This document shows, piece by piece, positions 56,601-59,345 of a DNA stretch of 64,000 nt. Location: contig NC_088297.1 of the NCBI RefSeq assembly GCF_032854445.1, positions 11,248,163 through 11,312,162 on the forward strand. Direction: 5' to 3'. The number at the start of each line of letters is the position of its first letter. Position 1 is the first letter of the stretch. Below the pieces are notes generated by a model. That model was not told the origin of the DNA. It worked only from the letters and a program-made list of their open reading frames with translations, and searched no databases. A program made the translations under genes and the position numbers. Source of the stretch: Liolophura sinensis. Lineage: Eukaryota > Mollusca > Polyplacophora > Chitonida > Chitonidae.

Positions 56601-59345
56601 GAGGCAACTCAGGAACGATGCATACTCCCACATTGCAGATGTTTCGCTACACATAACTTTACCTCTTGTTCTATCCGGGACACTGTCTCTCTGTAATCCG
56701 CTGAGGTAGAATCGTTCAGGGTCGGGGACCAATCTTCTAACAGCACCATCCTCCCGTGCAGTTCCATTAGCATATCGTTTCCTGTTTGAAGTGGAGTTTT
56801 GAAAAAAAAATTGGGGGGGGGGGGGGAGGGGGTAATAATACTAAAGCTTGTAAAGTTACCATAGACTTCAGTGGAGATTCAAAAGACTATACAGTAACGT
56901 AAATCCTGTTTTAACGCTTGAAGAGGGGGTGGAGTGCTATAATTAATTATTTGCCGCTCAAGAGTGTCTGTATAACTGGACATTTCTGTGAACAATTTAG
57001 TCCCATAAAAAGCAACAACATAATACTGTAGACAAAAACAATTATTGTACAGAATATTTCATTCAAATTTTATCGCTAATGTTCACTGTGGCATCATAAT
57101 GTGTGACTGGCTAAAAGAGAAACGATGGGGAAAAGTTCTAGCTATATTCAAACCACAAGAGAGCTAAGTATATAAAGTATAAAACTGATACGGAGTTTTA
57201 CAGTTTTCAACGACGTTGGAAAGACGGAAGAAATGTTTTAGCAATACGTTCACCATACAGGTTGCTGATGATAAAAATATGTATCCCATACAGTTTCGGT
57301 GTGATGTATTGCAACTATTCGTATATGCAACGTTACGATCTAATTTAACACGACGAATAGACTGCCCCTATTCAGAGTGCATTTGTCAGTTGTTCGATAT
57401 TCTTTCGTGCATTCATAACAGGAAAACGTTGTGCAGATTCGTGCCGATGACACCAAGAACATGTTGTTGCGATTATGTGCGATTCCAGGGGCCTACGTAG
57501 CTCAGTTGGTTAGCGCGCTAGCGCAACGTAATCACCCAGAAGTCTCTCACCAATGCGGTCGCTGTGAGTTCAAGTCCAGCTCATGCTGGCTTCCTCTCCG
57601 GCCGTACGTGGGAAGGTCTGCAAGTAACTTGCGGATGGTCGTGGTTTTTTCCCCCCGAGCTTTGCCCGGTTTCCACCCATCATAATGCTGGCCGATGTCG
57701 TAGAAGTGAAATATTCTTGAGTTCGGCGTAAAACACCAATCAAATAAATAAATAAATAAATGTGCGGTTCGCTCAAAGACTTCGACAGTAAACGATTCCA
57801 AGCTAGTTCTGCTAAGAATTTCCACACAAAATAAAGGTAATAATCATTACTGAAGATCATGGAATACTAAAATGTTGTTATTATGAGCATAAATGATATC
57901 TTTCTTCTGTTTAGAACTACTTTTTGATACAAATTTATTTATTTATTGATTTATTTGATTGGTGTTTTACGCCATACTCAAGAATATTGCACTTATACGA
58001 CGGCAGCCAGCATTATTGTGGATTGGAACCGGGCAGAGTCCGGTTGGGGGAACCCACGACCATCCGCAGGTTGCTGACAGACCTTCTTTTACATAGAAAT
58101 CAACTGCTACTACTACTACAGTCTTGCAAGGCACCTCAATTTCCTCCATCCATAAAACTCCATGCACTATTATAGTACATGTATAAGTGAAAAAGTCTTC
58201 AGTATGGTGTTCAAAAGAAGTAAATAAATAAATTCTTACCCAGATAGCTTGATTTGGTGAAAAAAATGGCTGCAAATATGACCACCCCGATGACGACGCC
58301 GACCACAAGGCATATCGGTATTATAAATCTCCAGTTCTTCTTCCATCTGTTTCGGTTCTCCTTGGCAGTGGGATATTCCGGAATTTTTGTTTCGTATGTA
58401 CCAGTCTTGAGGTTCGGTTTGTCATTGCTCATACCGTAGGCCCCCACACTAATGTCTGTCAAGTCGCCTTGTACCAGTGAGGGTGGCTGGGAGAGCTTAC
58501 CTGGTAGGGTAGAGCTTTTACCCCATGGTGGCTCTTGATGGTCATTGTCCAAGCGAGGATAACTTATACCCTAGTGTGTGGGAATAAAAATCAGGTTAGT
58601 AGGACACTTTGTATTTATTTATTTATTTATTTATTTATTTGATTGGTGTTTTACGCCGCACTCAAGAATATTTCACTTATACGACGGCGGCCAGCATTAT
58701 AGTGGGTGGAAACCGGGCACAGCCCGGGGGAAACCCACGACCATCCGCAGGTTGCTGGCAGACCTTCCCACATACGGCCGGAGAGGAAGACAGCATGAGC
58801 AGGACTTGAACTCACAGCGACCGCATTGGTGAGAGCCTCCTGGATCATTACACTGCGCTAGCGCGCCAACCAACTGAGAGTACACTTTGCATATTGCCAT
58901 TTACGTATTAGACTGTTGCTTATCCGCATTATTTAAACCTCAAGTAAAATATACAAAATTAAATAAAAAAAAAATTATAAAATAAATAAATCAATCAGTA
59001 CTTATAGAGCATGGCTGACATTGCATGAAAGGATAAGACCAGTGATTTCTGGCCTCATCGCCCGAAAGTGTATGCTGACATTAATATTATGCTGTTGTTG
59101 CACGGTCTATTTGCACCGCAAGCGTCAATTCCGTTTCAGAAATGACTTCCTTAATAGCTTAGAAAGTATTTATGAGAGTGCGGGTCTCATGTTTATCGAA
59201 AAGTATCTAAAACAACTGAAACCCAGTCAAAAATCGTTGGTCTTGTCCCTTAAGGCTACTCAGTCAGTTATACTCAGTAAATCAGTCTGTCATTTCGCCG
59301 CACTCTTACCTCAGGTTTATAAGTGTAGGTAGGGTTGAACGTCAT
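16447..59345 (-). CDS. Giant type II transmembrane mosaic serine protease (enteropeptidase/TMPRSS-like), 35 coding exons
   Basis: I joined 35 minus-strand exons using splice consensus and phase. They total 5721 nt, giving 1906 residues plus TAA with no frame break. Approximate domains: cytoplasmic 1-93; TM 94-116; SEA 123-249; Thr/Pro stalk 249-301; MAM 302-487; MAM 488-643; LDLa 644-684; MAM first half 685-716; SRCR 717-830; MAM-like second half 831-956; LDLa 957-985; MAM 986-1149; ten LDLa 1150-1542; TMPRSS-type SRCR 1543-1635; protease 1636-1906. The triad is His1690, Asp1749, Ser1848. Enteropeptidase has TM-SEA-LDLa-CUB-MAM-LDLa-CUB-SRCR-trypsin; this protein lacks CUB and is nearly twice as long. 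It is probably a cell-surface protease acting extracellularly. Substrate is unknown: S1 residue 189 is Gly and the activation site lacks a basic P1. Most domain borders are phase-1 introns, as expected from exon shuffling. Confidence 0.9.
17785..18020 (-). repeat. Three-copy tandem repeat across the exon 34 donor
   Basis: GTCAGACTTACGTGACAGCT at 18005 (donor plus exon end) recurs as GTCAGACCTAAAGGTGACAG at 17779-17800 and CAGACTTGTACGTGACAGTT at about 17903. Each is followed by a TGATCGCCGT- and AAATAAATAAA-containing segment. The downstream copies have decayed. Confidence 0.7.
18016..18158 (-). CDS. Protease exon 34: substrate-pocket exon
   Basis: Acceptor TTGTTTCAG, donor GTAAGT, phase 1-0. 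It encodes [18 protein letters not shown], then [15 protein letters not shown]. The residue equivalent to chymotrypsin 189 is Gly (G-S-C-H before GDSGG). The exon end with its donor is repeated in degraded form twice downstream (17785-18020). Confidence 0.88.
18620..19545. repeat. Degenerate 31-36-bp minisatellite in the exon 33/34 intron
   Basis: About 25 imperfect units on the theme GAAGGTATGCGCTAAGAACG followed by CCGAAAGAAT. Unit length varies by a few bases. The array reaches almost to the intron side of exon 33. Confidence 0.85.
19600..19904 (-). CDS. Protease exon 33: catalytic Asp exon, GC donor
   Basis: Acceptor TATCGTACAG. It encodes VIIGSTRPT, then [12 protein letters not shown] (Asp1749), RPICLAD and [14 protein letters not shown]. 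The only phase-compatible donor is CAG|GCAAGT, a consensus GC-AG site; nearby GTs would shift the frame. Confidence 0.88.
20638..20818 (-). CDS. Protease exon 32: propeptide Cys, activation site and catalytic His
   Basis: Acceptor TTTGTCCTAG, donor GTCAGA, phase 1-2. It encodes [20 protein letters not shown], then EWPWMAEI and NYVLTAAHC (His1690). The first Cys should pair with the protease domain's RPIC. The residue before IIGG is Leu, not Arg or Lys, so tryptic activation at the usual place is not possible. Confidence 0.9.
21530..21830 (-). mobile_element. tRNA-derived SINE family B copy
   Basis: On the minus strand: head CCGCTTCGGTGGCCTAGTGG and TTAGACCAACTGCC (box A), AGGATCAAGCC (box B-like), then the shared body with TATAATGTGAAAGTGTGGGG and ACTTCACTTGAGACAGCA. 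A stranded tail fragment (GTCAGTCATATGACGACGAC) is at about 21270-21292. Confidence 0.75.
22351..22400 (-). CDS. Protease exon 31: TMPRSS-type SRCR, C-terminal part
   Basis: Acceptor CTTTTCACAG, donor GTAAGC, only 50 nt. It encodes [16 protein letters not shown]; the C.....v.L.C ending is the normal close of this SRCR type. Its phases fit both neighbours. Confidence 0.75.
22764..22871 (-). CDS. Protease exon 30: TMPRSS-type SRCR, middle part
   Basis: Acceptor TTTCCACTAG, donor GTAAGT, phase 2-2. It encodes [20 protein letters not shown] then [15 protein letters not shown]. It has no cysteine; it is placed by phase and position between the two Cys-bearing SRCR exons. Confidence 0.7.
23164..23284 (-). 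CDS. Protease exon 29: TMPRSS-type SRCR, first part
   Basis: Acceptor TTACTGTCAG, donor GTATGT, phase 1-2. It encodes [20 protein letters not shown] then [17 protein letters not shown]. The 'V..fn...g...pvC.d.......slC..lGy' pattern is that of the group A-like SRCR preceding TMPRSS protease domains. Confidence 0.75.
23595..23935 (-). mobile_element. tRNA-derived SINE family B copy, complete
   Basis: On the minus strand: head CCGCTTCGGTCGCCTAATGG and TTAGATCGTC, box B GGATCGAACC, body with ATAATGTCACTGGGTGGGGT, tail ending TTGTTAAGTGTGACGTTAAA. A poly-G/GT stretch interrupts it at 23667-23704. Confidence 0.8.
24020..24158 (+). mobile_element. SINE family A, headless copy
   Basis: It runs from CGTACGTGGGAAGGTCTGCC to AGTAAAACGCCAAAAG and abuts the inverted family B copy. 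Confidence 0.85.
24264..24416. repeat. 51-bp minisatellite, three copies
   Basis: The unit GATGTGGCGTTAAGCCATAA then TCATTCATTCATTCATAGTG starts at 24264, 24315 and 24366. It contains a small (TTCA)n core. It is unrelated in sequence to the 51-bp array at 3313. Confidence 0.9.
24678..24791 (-). CDS. Protease exon 28: last LDLa repeat
   Basis: Acceptor ATATTACAG, donor GTATGT, phase 1-1. It encodes [20 protein letters not shown] then [16 protein letters not shown]. The calcium loop uses TDE instead of SDE. As in TMPRSS proteins an LDLa directly precedes the SRCR. Confidence 0.85.
25250..25362 (-). mobile_element. SINE family A fragment
   Basis: Reads (plus) GGTGTTTTGCGCCGTACTCA, AGAATATTTCACTTATACGA and CGGCGGCCAGCATTATGATA; the head is missing. 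Confidence 0.85.
25529..25636 (-). CDS. Protease exon 27: LDLa repeat
   Basis: Acceptor CTGCTCCCAG, donor GTAAGT, phase 1-1. It encodes [20 protein letters not shown] then [15 protein letters not shown], a canonical LDLa. Confidence 0.9.
26130..26325. repeat. About 64-bp tandem repeat, three copies
   Basis: The unit ACAGAGAAACACTGACNTAT followed by TACAGAGAAGAA and an ATTGGACA end starts near 26135, 26199 and 26263. It lies in the intron just downstream of exon 26's donor on the minus strand. Confidence 0.8.
26406..26516 (-). CDS. Protease exon 26: LDLa repeat
   Basis: Acceptor TTTTGTCACAG, donor GTGAGA, phase 1-1. It encodes [20 protein letters not shown] then [15 protein letters not shown], a canonical LDLa. 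Confidence 0.9.
26893..27160 (+). mobile_element. SINE family A, near full length
   Basis: A tRNA-like head (GGTCGAATGGGTTAGCACGC) is followed by the CAATCGCTGTGAGTTAAGTC box B region, the body, and the tail AAGTGAAATATTCTTGAGTA...ACACCAGTTAAAAAA. Confidence 0.85.
27412..27537 (-). CDS. Protease exon 25: LDLa repeat with a loop insertion
   Basis: Acceptor GTATTACAG, donor GTAAGT, phase 1-1. It encodes [20 protein letters not shown] then [20 protein letters not shown] and C. Residues LTSTV are inserted between DC and the DDVSDE calcium loop. Confidence 0.85.
28262..28470. repeat. 33-34-bp array next to the exon 24 donor
   Basis: About six units resembling TGAGATACGGAGGTGATAAC followed by ATCTACACTTATC. 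On the minus strand some units contain CTCAG|GTAAGT, as good a donor as that of exon 24 (CTCAG|GTGAGG). Confidence 0.75.
28477..28596 (-). CDS. Protease exon 24: LDLa repeat
   Basis: Acceptor CCTTGTAG, donor GTGAGG, phase 1-1. It encodes [20 protein letters not shown] then [17 protein letters not shown]. Just past its donor is a 33-34-bp repeat array with strong GTAAGT-type decoy donors. Confidence 0.9.
28959..29072 (-). CDS. Protease exon 23: LDLa repeat
   Basis: Acceptor CACTGCATAG, donor GTGAGT, phase 1-1. It encodes [20 protein letters not shown] then [17 protein letters not shown]. Six Cys are present; the usual SDE is EDE. Confidence 0.85.
29764..29892 (-). CDS. Protease exon 22: LDLa repeat
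   Basis: Acceptor CGTCTTTTCAG, donor GTAAGT, phase 1-1. It encodes [20 protein letters not shown] then [17 protein letters not shown], with the DSSDE calcium site. Confidence 0.85.
29995..30115. repeat. Interspersed repeat M, partial copy
   Basis: It contains GCAGCGACGACAGTGTGGCA and GCGGTGAAATCCGGCCTCTT followed by GTCAATTTACTGC. The same segments recur at 34960, 37970, 53560, 56000-56560, 60310 and 62200. Confidence 0.6.
30947..31035 (+). mobile_element. SINE family A tail fragment
   Basis: From CCTGGCACCCTAATGCTGGC through GTATAGGTGAAATATTCTTG to AAACACCAATCAAATAAATA. Confidence 0.85.
31157..31279 (-). CDS. Protease exon 21: degenerate LDLa repeat lacking the calcium motif
   Basis: Acceptor AATGTTTCAG, donor GTAAGT, phase 1-1. 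It encodes [20 protein letters not shown] and [18 protein letters not shown]. The 'RCD...DC' half is present, but the exon ends before an SDE motif, so this repeat probably does not bind calcium in the usual way. Confidence 0.75.
31390..31815. repeat. Degenerate 26-30-bp minisatellite (CAGAACACAATACAAAACAC)
   Basis: About fifteen imperfect units on CAGTACAGAACACAATACAA then AACACG. The ORFs on both strands are repeat artefacts. It lies in the intron between exons 20 and 21. Confidence 0.85.
32092..32285. mobile_element. Two SINE family A fragments in inverted orientation
   Basis: About 32110-32175 is a minus-oriented tail (CCTACTCAAGAATATTTTAT). About 32190-32285 is plus-oriented, ending ACATCAATCAAACAAATAAA. 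Together they make an imperfect foldback. Confidence 0.7.
32411..32518 (-). CDS. Protease exon 20: LDLa repeat
   Basis: Acceptor ATTTTTCAG, donor GTACGT, phase 1-1. It encodes [20 protein letters not shown] then [15 protein letters not shown], a textbook six-Cys LDLa with DCPDGSDE. Confidence 0.9.
32563..32735. repeat. 44-bp tandem repeat, four copies
   Basis: The unit GTTAAAGGATATACATGAAA followed by AGGAACCCTAATTTAAAAGA and AAAT starts at 32563, 32607, 32651 and 32695, with few differences. It lies just upstream of exon 20 in the intron. Confidence 0.93.
33120..33245 (-). CDS. Protease exon 19: LDLa repeat (first of ten)
   Basis: Acceptor GTCAATTAAG, donor GTAAGT, phase 1-1. It encodes [20 protein letters not shown] then [17 protein letters not shown], with six Cys and a C-terminal YSDE calcium motif. 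Confidence 0.8.
33371..33455 (-). mobile_element. SINE family A fragment
   Basis: A short internal piece: TACGACGGCGGCTATCATTA through TGACCATCCACAGGTTGCTG. Confidence 0.75.
34607..34924 (-). CDS. Protease exon 18: MAM domain, C-terminal half
   Basis: Acceptor CTGTTCTAG, donor GTAAGT, phase 1-1. It starts [11 protein letters not shown] and ends [20 protein letters not shown] followed by EC. The IVDEI...C ending sits where the MAM iDDI...C is expected. Confidence 0.85.
34950..35170. repeat. Interspersed repeat M copy
   Basis: It contains AAATGGTCACACCTAACCTG, AGGGCCTCCTGCTAATTTAA, TTATTCTAACTGTTCATGTA and CCTCCTAGCACCATGGCTTA. Parallel copies are at 35810, 37990 and 56170. Confidence 0.7.
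35541..35794 (-). mobile_element. SINE family A, full length
   Basis: On the minus strand it starts in the tRNA-like head (GGCCTCCGTGGCTCAGTCGG, box A), passes the box B region (GTGAGTTCAAGTCC) and ends in the GGCGTAAAACACCAATC tail. It is one of the best copies for defining the family. Confidence 0.9.
35810..35965. repeat. Interspersed repeat M, diverged copy
   Basis: It follows the order GATGAAAGTGTGACAGTAGG, TAGTTTACCTAAGTTACAGT, ACGCCGCCAAGCACCACTGC seen in the copy at 34950. Confidence 0.6.
35965..36175 (-). mobile_element. SINE family A, diverged copy
   Basis: CAGGAATATTTCACTTCTTG, GGTGGCCAGCATTATGGGCA and ATCAGCAGGTTGCTGTACGT, then GTTGAACTCTCAGCGACCAC. Confidence 0.8.
36332..36560 (-). 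mobile_element. SINE family A, near full length
   Basis: ATTTATTTGACCGGTGTTTT, GCGGCCAGCATTATGATGGG, then TTGAACTCACAGCGACCGCA and the degraded head CGTGCTGGCGTGCTAACC. Confidence 0.88.
36904..37077 (-). CDS. Protease exon 17: MAM domain near the LDLa cluster, N-terminal half
   Basis: Acceptor TTTTTTAG, donor GTAAGT, phase 1-1. It encodes [25 protein letters not shown] and [13 protein letters not shown]. The CTFDD...CGY opening identifies MAM. Confidence 0.85.
37616..37702 (-). CDS. Protease exon 16: short LDLa repeat
   Basis: Acceptor GCATGCAG, donor GTGTGG, phase 1-1. It encodes [20 protein letters not shown] followed by DEWSALC. The calcium-binding DCPDGSDE half is intact, but the N-terminal half of the domain is shortened. 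The first cysteine may be supplied by exon 15. Confidence 0.75.
37955..38228. repeat. Interspersed repeat M, long copy
   Basis: CAGTAAAACCAGAGAAGTGC, AAATGGTGACAGGTAACTGT, CGACTTCTTGCCAATTTACC, then TTAGACGCCACTGGTCTAGA and ATACTGTGTTGTCATTACAT. With the copy at 56170 it shows the element extends at least about 270 bp. Confidence 0.7.
38303..38680 (-). CDS. Protease exon 15: divergent MAM second half
   Basis: Acceptor TGTGTTGCAG, donor GTAGGT, phase 1-1. Its 126 residues match the size of exons 8, 10 and 18. They include [29 protein letters not shown] and [12 protein letters not shown], placed like the SP...CL.f.....LW......iDdi...C landmarks of MAM. The similarity is weaker than for the other MAM exons. 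Confidence 0.65.
39566..39750 (-). CDS. Protease exon 14: SRCR domain, second half
   Basis: Acceptor TTCCTTTCAG, donor GTAAGG. It encodes [33 protein letters not shown] and LGLTCEG. It follows the SRCR 'l..v.CsG.E..l..C....w....C......v.C' pattern. Confidence 0.85.
40708..40815 (-). mobile_element. SINE family A fragment
   Basis: From ATTTCACTTATACGACGGCG to CCATCCGCAGGTTGCTGGCT; head absent. Confidence 0.85.
40895..41050 (-). mobile_element. SINE family A, headless copy
   Basis: AATTGGTGTTTCACGCCGTA to CCCCACGTACGACCGGAGAG. It is a separate insertion from the fragment 80 bp away. Confidence 0.87.
41324..41480 (-). CDS. Protease exon 13: SRCR domain, first half
   Basis: Acceptor CACGCACAG, donor GTTAGC, phase 1-2. 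It encodes [20 protein letters not shown] followed by [13 protein letters not shown] and CRNLGYQ. This is the classic 'RLvGg....GRVEv.hnG.WGtvCD..w....a.vvCr.LGy' SRCR opening. Confidence 0.9.
41729..41905. repeat. 22-24-bp minisatellite (ATTATTGGTTTAATGTTCCC)
   Basis: About eight units with small changes (CCCATTATTGG, ACCAATCATTGG, TCTCATTATTGG). Confidence 0.85.
42261..42356 (-). CDS. Protease exon 12: MAM domain first half, upstream of an inserted SRCR
   Basis: Acceptor GATGTTTTAG, donor GTAATA, phase 1-1. It encodes [14 protein letters not shown] and GFWVRWKAK, matching the 'C.F....CGY......W' MAM opening, and it has nearly the same length as exon 9. The next two exons are SRCR rather than the MAM second half, which seems to resume at exon 15. 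Confidence 0.65.
42555..42937 (+). mobile_element. tRNA-derived SINE family B copy ending in a (TA)n tract
   Basis: Head GCTTTGGTGGCTTAATGGTT with AGAGCTTCTGCC, body TATAATGTGACTGGGTGGGG, then CTCCTCGTCATCACATGAAA, and the tail TTGTTAAGTACGACGCTAAA leads into about 38 TA units (42862-42937). Confidence 0.8.
42990..43095 (-). mobile_element. SINE family A fragment
   Basis: TACTACGACGGCGGCCAGCA to GGTTGCTGGCAGACCTTCTC. It lies between the (TA)n tract and the 66-bp array. Confidence 0.85.
43140..45022 (-). repeat. 66-bp minisatellite derived from an LDLa exon end and its splice donor
   Basis: About 28 head-to-tail units of 66 bp (22 codons). On the minus strand each better-preserved unit reads [20 protein letters not shown] followed by KC, and the last four bases of many units are GTAAGT-type donors. 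Units nearest exon 11 are most similar to it; those below about 43500 are diverged. Some units have GTTAGT or GCAAGT at the donor position, and GTTAGT brings an in-frame stop. A 4-bp deletion at about 44765 breaks the frame. The other minus-strand repeat ORFs are in a different frame. Confidence 0.9.
44955..45077 (-). CDS. Protease exon 11: LDLa repeat seeding a 66-bp minisatellite
   Basis: Acceptor TCTCCACAG. It encodes [20 protein letters not shown] followed by [20 protein letters not shown], with six Cys and a DxSDE-type calcium site carrying two extra residues. The donor GTAAGT is in phase 1. Immediately downstream the last 66 bp of exon plus donor are repeated about 28 times (43140-44955). 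Reading through the first donor would stay in frame for about three further units. Confidence 0.85.
45719..46084 (-). CDS. Protease exon 10: second MAM domain, C-terminal half
   Basis: Acceptor TTCTCTTCAG, donor GTATTT, phase 1-1. It encodes [43 protein letters not shown] and [14 protein letters not shown]. All MAM landmarks are present except that the usual DDI is VDNI. Confidence 0.9.
46583..46684 (-). CDS. Protease exon 9: second MAM domain, N-terminal half
   Basis: Acceptor TCTCCTAG, donor GTTAGT, phase 1-1. It encodes [18 protein letters not shown] followed by SNWKPRHL. It is short (34 residues) and the direct length match for exon 12. Confidence 0.8.
46707..46970 (-). mobile_element. 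SINE family A, full length
   Basis: Tail GATTGCTGTTTCACGCCGTA; box B region TTAAACTCACAGCGACCGCA; head GCTGCGCTAGCGCGCTAACC and ACTGAGCCACAGAGG (minus strand reads a tRNA-like GGCTCAGT...GGTTAGCGCG). Confidence 0.9.
47872..48000 (-). mobile_element. SINE family A fragment close to exon 8
   Basis: TTATCTGATTGGTTTTTTAC to CCACGCCCATCCGCAGGTTA. It ends about 30 bp from the exon 8 donor. Confidence 0.85.
48033..48427 (-). CDS. Protease exon 8: first MAM domain, C-terminal half
   Basis: Acceptor ACATCCCAG, donor GTATAA. It encodes AHVMVV at the usual 'GhYM' position, then [11 protein letters not shown] and [15 protein letters not shown]. The FAIDDI...C ending is diagnostic of MAM domains. Confidence 0.9.
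48655..48845 (+). mobile_element. SINE family A, headless copy
   Basis: CTTCCTCTCCGGCCGTCAGT to AAAACACCAATCAAATAAAA, with a repeated ATAAATAAATAAAATAAA tail. Confidence 0.88.
48846..48960. repeat. Interspersed repeat M, partial copy
   Basis: ATGTGATGGCAATACAGTAT, TTTTGAGTGATTCTAGACCA and GTGGCGTATAATAAATCACA. It matches the outer end of the copies at 53345, 55490, 55835 and 62090. It starts directly at the SINE A tail. Confidence 0.65.
49195..49357 (-). CDS. Protease exon 7: first MAM domain, N-terminal half
   Basis: Acceptor TTTTTAG. It encodes [14 protein letters not shown] and later QWVWYG, the conserved 'C.FE.g.CGY.......W' start of MAM. The frame of exon 8 needs a phase-2 exit, so the donor should be GTATCA at 49194-49189. 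The better-looking GTGCGT four bases upstream would shift the frame. Confidence 0.75.
49505..49690 (-). mobile_element. SINE family A, headless copy
   Basis: GACTGGTATTTTATGTTGTA, ATTTCACTTATACGACGGCC and ACCACCCGGTGGTTGCTGTC. Confidence 0.85.
51009..51167 (-). CDS. Protease exon 6: Thr/Pro-rich stalk
   Basis: Acceptor CCCCCATCAG, donor GTAGGC, phase 1-1. It encodes 53 residues dominated by Ser, Thr, Pro and His (for example [26 protein letters not shown]). It is probably an O-glycosylated spacer between SEA and the first MAM. Confidence 0.75.
51478..51690 (-). mobile_element. SINE family A copy
   Basis: GATTGGTGTTATATGCCGTA to ACTTCAACTCACAGCGACCA. It carries G-run expansions (TGGTGGGGGGGGGGAA) in the centre. 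Confidence 0.85.
52022..52212 (-). CDS. Protease exon 5: SEA domain, C-terminal part with autoprocessing-like motif
   Basis: Acceptor TCTGACAG, donor GTAAGT. It completes [16 protein letters not shown]. The G-S-I-I-V pattern matches the SEA self-cleavage site (G|S-[VI]-[VI]-V) at about residues 187-191. It continues through [20 protein letters not shown] to SVSIT. Confidence 0.85.
52541..52636 (-). repeat. 48-bp perfect tandem duplication across the SEA exon donor
   Basis: The sequence AAACAACATGATCTTTCACT, GGAGAGAATATCTTACCGTA and AGTTTATA occurs twice in a row with no visible difference. Each copy holds the last bases of exon 4 and its GTAAGA donor. Confidence 0.95.
52626..52693 (-). CDS. 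Protease exon 4: SEA domain, central part
   Basis: Acceptor TTCTACAG, donor GTAAGA. It encodes [20 protein letters not shown] followed by NL, and the last codon (Arg) is split. The exon end and its donor lie inside a 48-bp tandem duplication (52541-52588 and 52589-52636), so a second copy of the donor lies 48 bp downstream on the minus strand. Confidence 0.8.
52820..53005 (+). mobile_element. SINE family A, partly headless copy
   Basis: CAAGTCCAGCTCATGCTGTG to AAACAACAATCAAATAAATA with an (AAAT)n end. Confidence 0.88.
53345..53605. repeat. Interspersed repeat M copy
   Basis: GTGATTGTGTGTTAAACGTG, CATTTTGAGTAATTCTAGAG, TTAAACCATTGTGCTACGGG, then AGGCCAGATTTCACCGGCAA and GTGACCATTTGCCAGCTATC. 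Confidence 0.7.
53629..53690. repeat. (TA)n microsatellite
   Basis: About 31 uninterrupted TA units adjoining the end of a repeat M copy. Confidence 0.95.
53805..54082 (-). mobile_element. SINE family A, full length with small insertion
   Basis: Tail GATTGGTGTTTTACGCCTCA with an extra CTTTACGTACTC, the body, and head GCAGCGCTAGCGCGCTAACC followed by AACTGAACCACGGAGG. Confidence 0.9.
55487..55735. repeat. Interspersed repeat M copy
   Basis: TTAATGTGATAACAATACAG, CATTTTGAGTAATTCTAAAC, TAAGCCATAGTGCTGTAAGG, ATGAACAGTTGAAAATAAAT and GTGCCCATTTGTCAACTATA. Confidence 0.7.
55835..55935. repeat. Interspersed repeat M, end fragment
   Basis: GACGTGATTGTGCATTAATT, ACAATGGCAATACATCATTT and GTGACGTCTAATAAATTC. 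Confidence 0.65.
55979..56165. repeat. 48-bp tandem repeat nested in repeat M, four copies
   Basis: The unit ACAGCATAGAGAGTAAAACC, AGAGCAGCGACGACAGTGTG then ATAGACGT. It is an amplified piece of the M-element terminus and directly adjoins the M copy at 56165. Minus-strand Leu/Val/Ala-rich ORFs here are repeat artefacts. Confidence 0.92.
56165..56575. repeat. Two interspersed repeat M copies in inverted orientation
   Basis: The left part (AAATGGTCACACGTAACCGA, CGACCTCTTGTCAGTTTACC) and right part (AGAGGTCGGATTTTACCGTT, CGCCATTTACCGACTATAAC) are reverse complements in order. They meet near a (TCATCACATTTATG)n stretch at about 56390-56460. Confidence 0.7.
56663..56781 (-). CDS. Protease exon 3: SEA domain, N-terminal part
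   Basis: Acceptor AAACAG, donor GTAAAG. It encodes [20 protein letters not shown], then [15 protein letters not shown]. The 'W...LnDstS..Y......iE' pattern is the first strand and helix of SEA domains, at the usual place just outside the membrane in TMPRSS-type proteases. Confidence 0.8.
56806..56833. repeat. Poly-G tract
   Basis: A run of 14 or more G followed by AGGGGG, a potential G-quadruplex in the intron before SEA exon 3. Confidence 0.8.
57486..57762 (+). mobile_element. SINE family A, full length
   Basis: Head GGGGCCTACGTAGCTCAGTT and GGTTAGCGCGCTAGCGC (box A); TGCGGTCGCTGTGAGTTCAA (box B); complete body; tail AAACACCAATCAAATAAATA with (AAAT)n. This and the copy at 61177 are the most complete plus-strand copies. 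Confidence 0.92.
57936..58090 (-). mobile_element. SINE family A, headless copy
   Basis: GATTGGTGTTTTACGCCATA to CCATCCGCAGGTTGCTGACA. It lies about 150 bp from exon 2. Confidence 0.87.
58240..58570 (-). CDS. Protease exon 2: cytoplasmic tail and transmembrane segment
   Basis: The 3' splice site is strong: a TACTAAC branch-point match, a pyrimidine tract and CACTAG. The exon encodes a hydrophilic, Pro/Ser-rich tail, a basic stop (RNRWKKNWR) and the membrane span [20 protein letters not shown]. With no signal peptide and basic residues on the N-terminal side, type II topology follows. Donor GTAAGAA, phase 1. Confidence 0.85.
58612..58880 (-). mobile_element. SINE family A, full length
   Basis: (ATTT)n then GATTGGTGTTTTACGCCGCA; body; TTGAACTCACAGCGACCGCA; head TGCGCTAGCGCGCCAACCAA. 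It begins about 40 bp upstream of exon 2's acceptor. Confidence 0.92.
59310..59345 (-). CDS. Protease exon 1: start codon, 12 residues
   Basis: ATG at 59345-59343 opens [12 protein letters not shown], then donor GTAAGAG. It joins in phase 0 to exon 2 (GISYPRLDN...). I chose this ATG because it is the only nearby one in frame with exon 2. A weaker upstream ATG at 59358-59356 opens an overlapping 13-codon ORF in another frame, so initiation may depend on leaky scanning. Confidence 0.65.
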
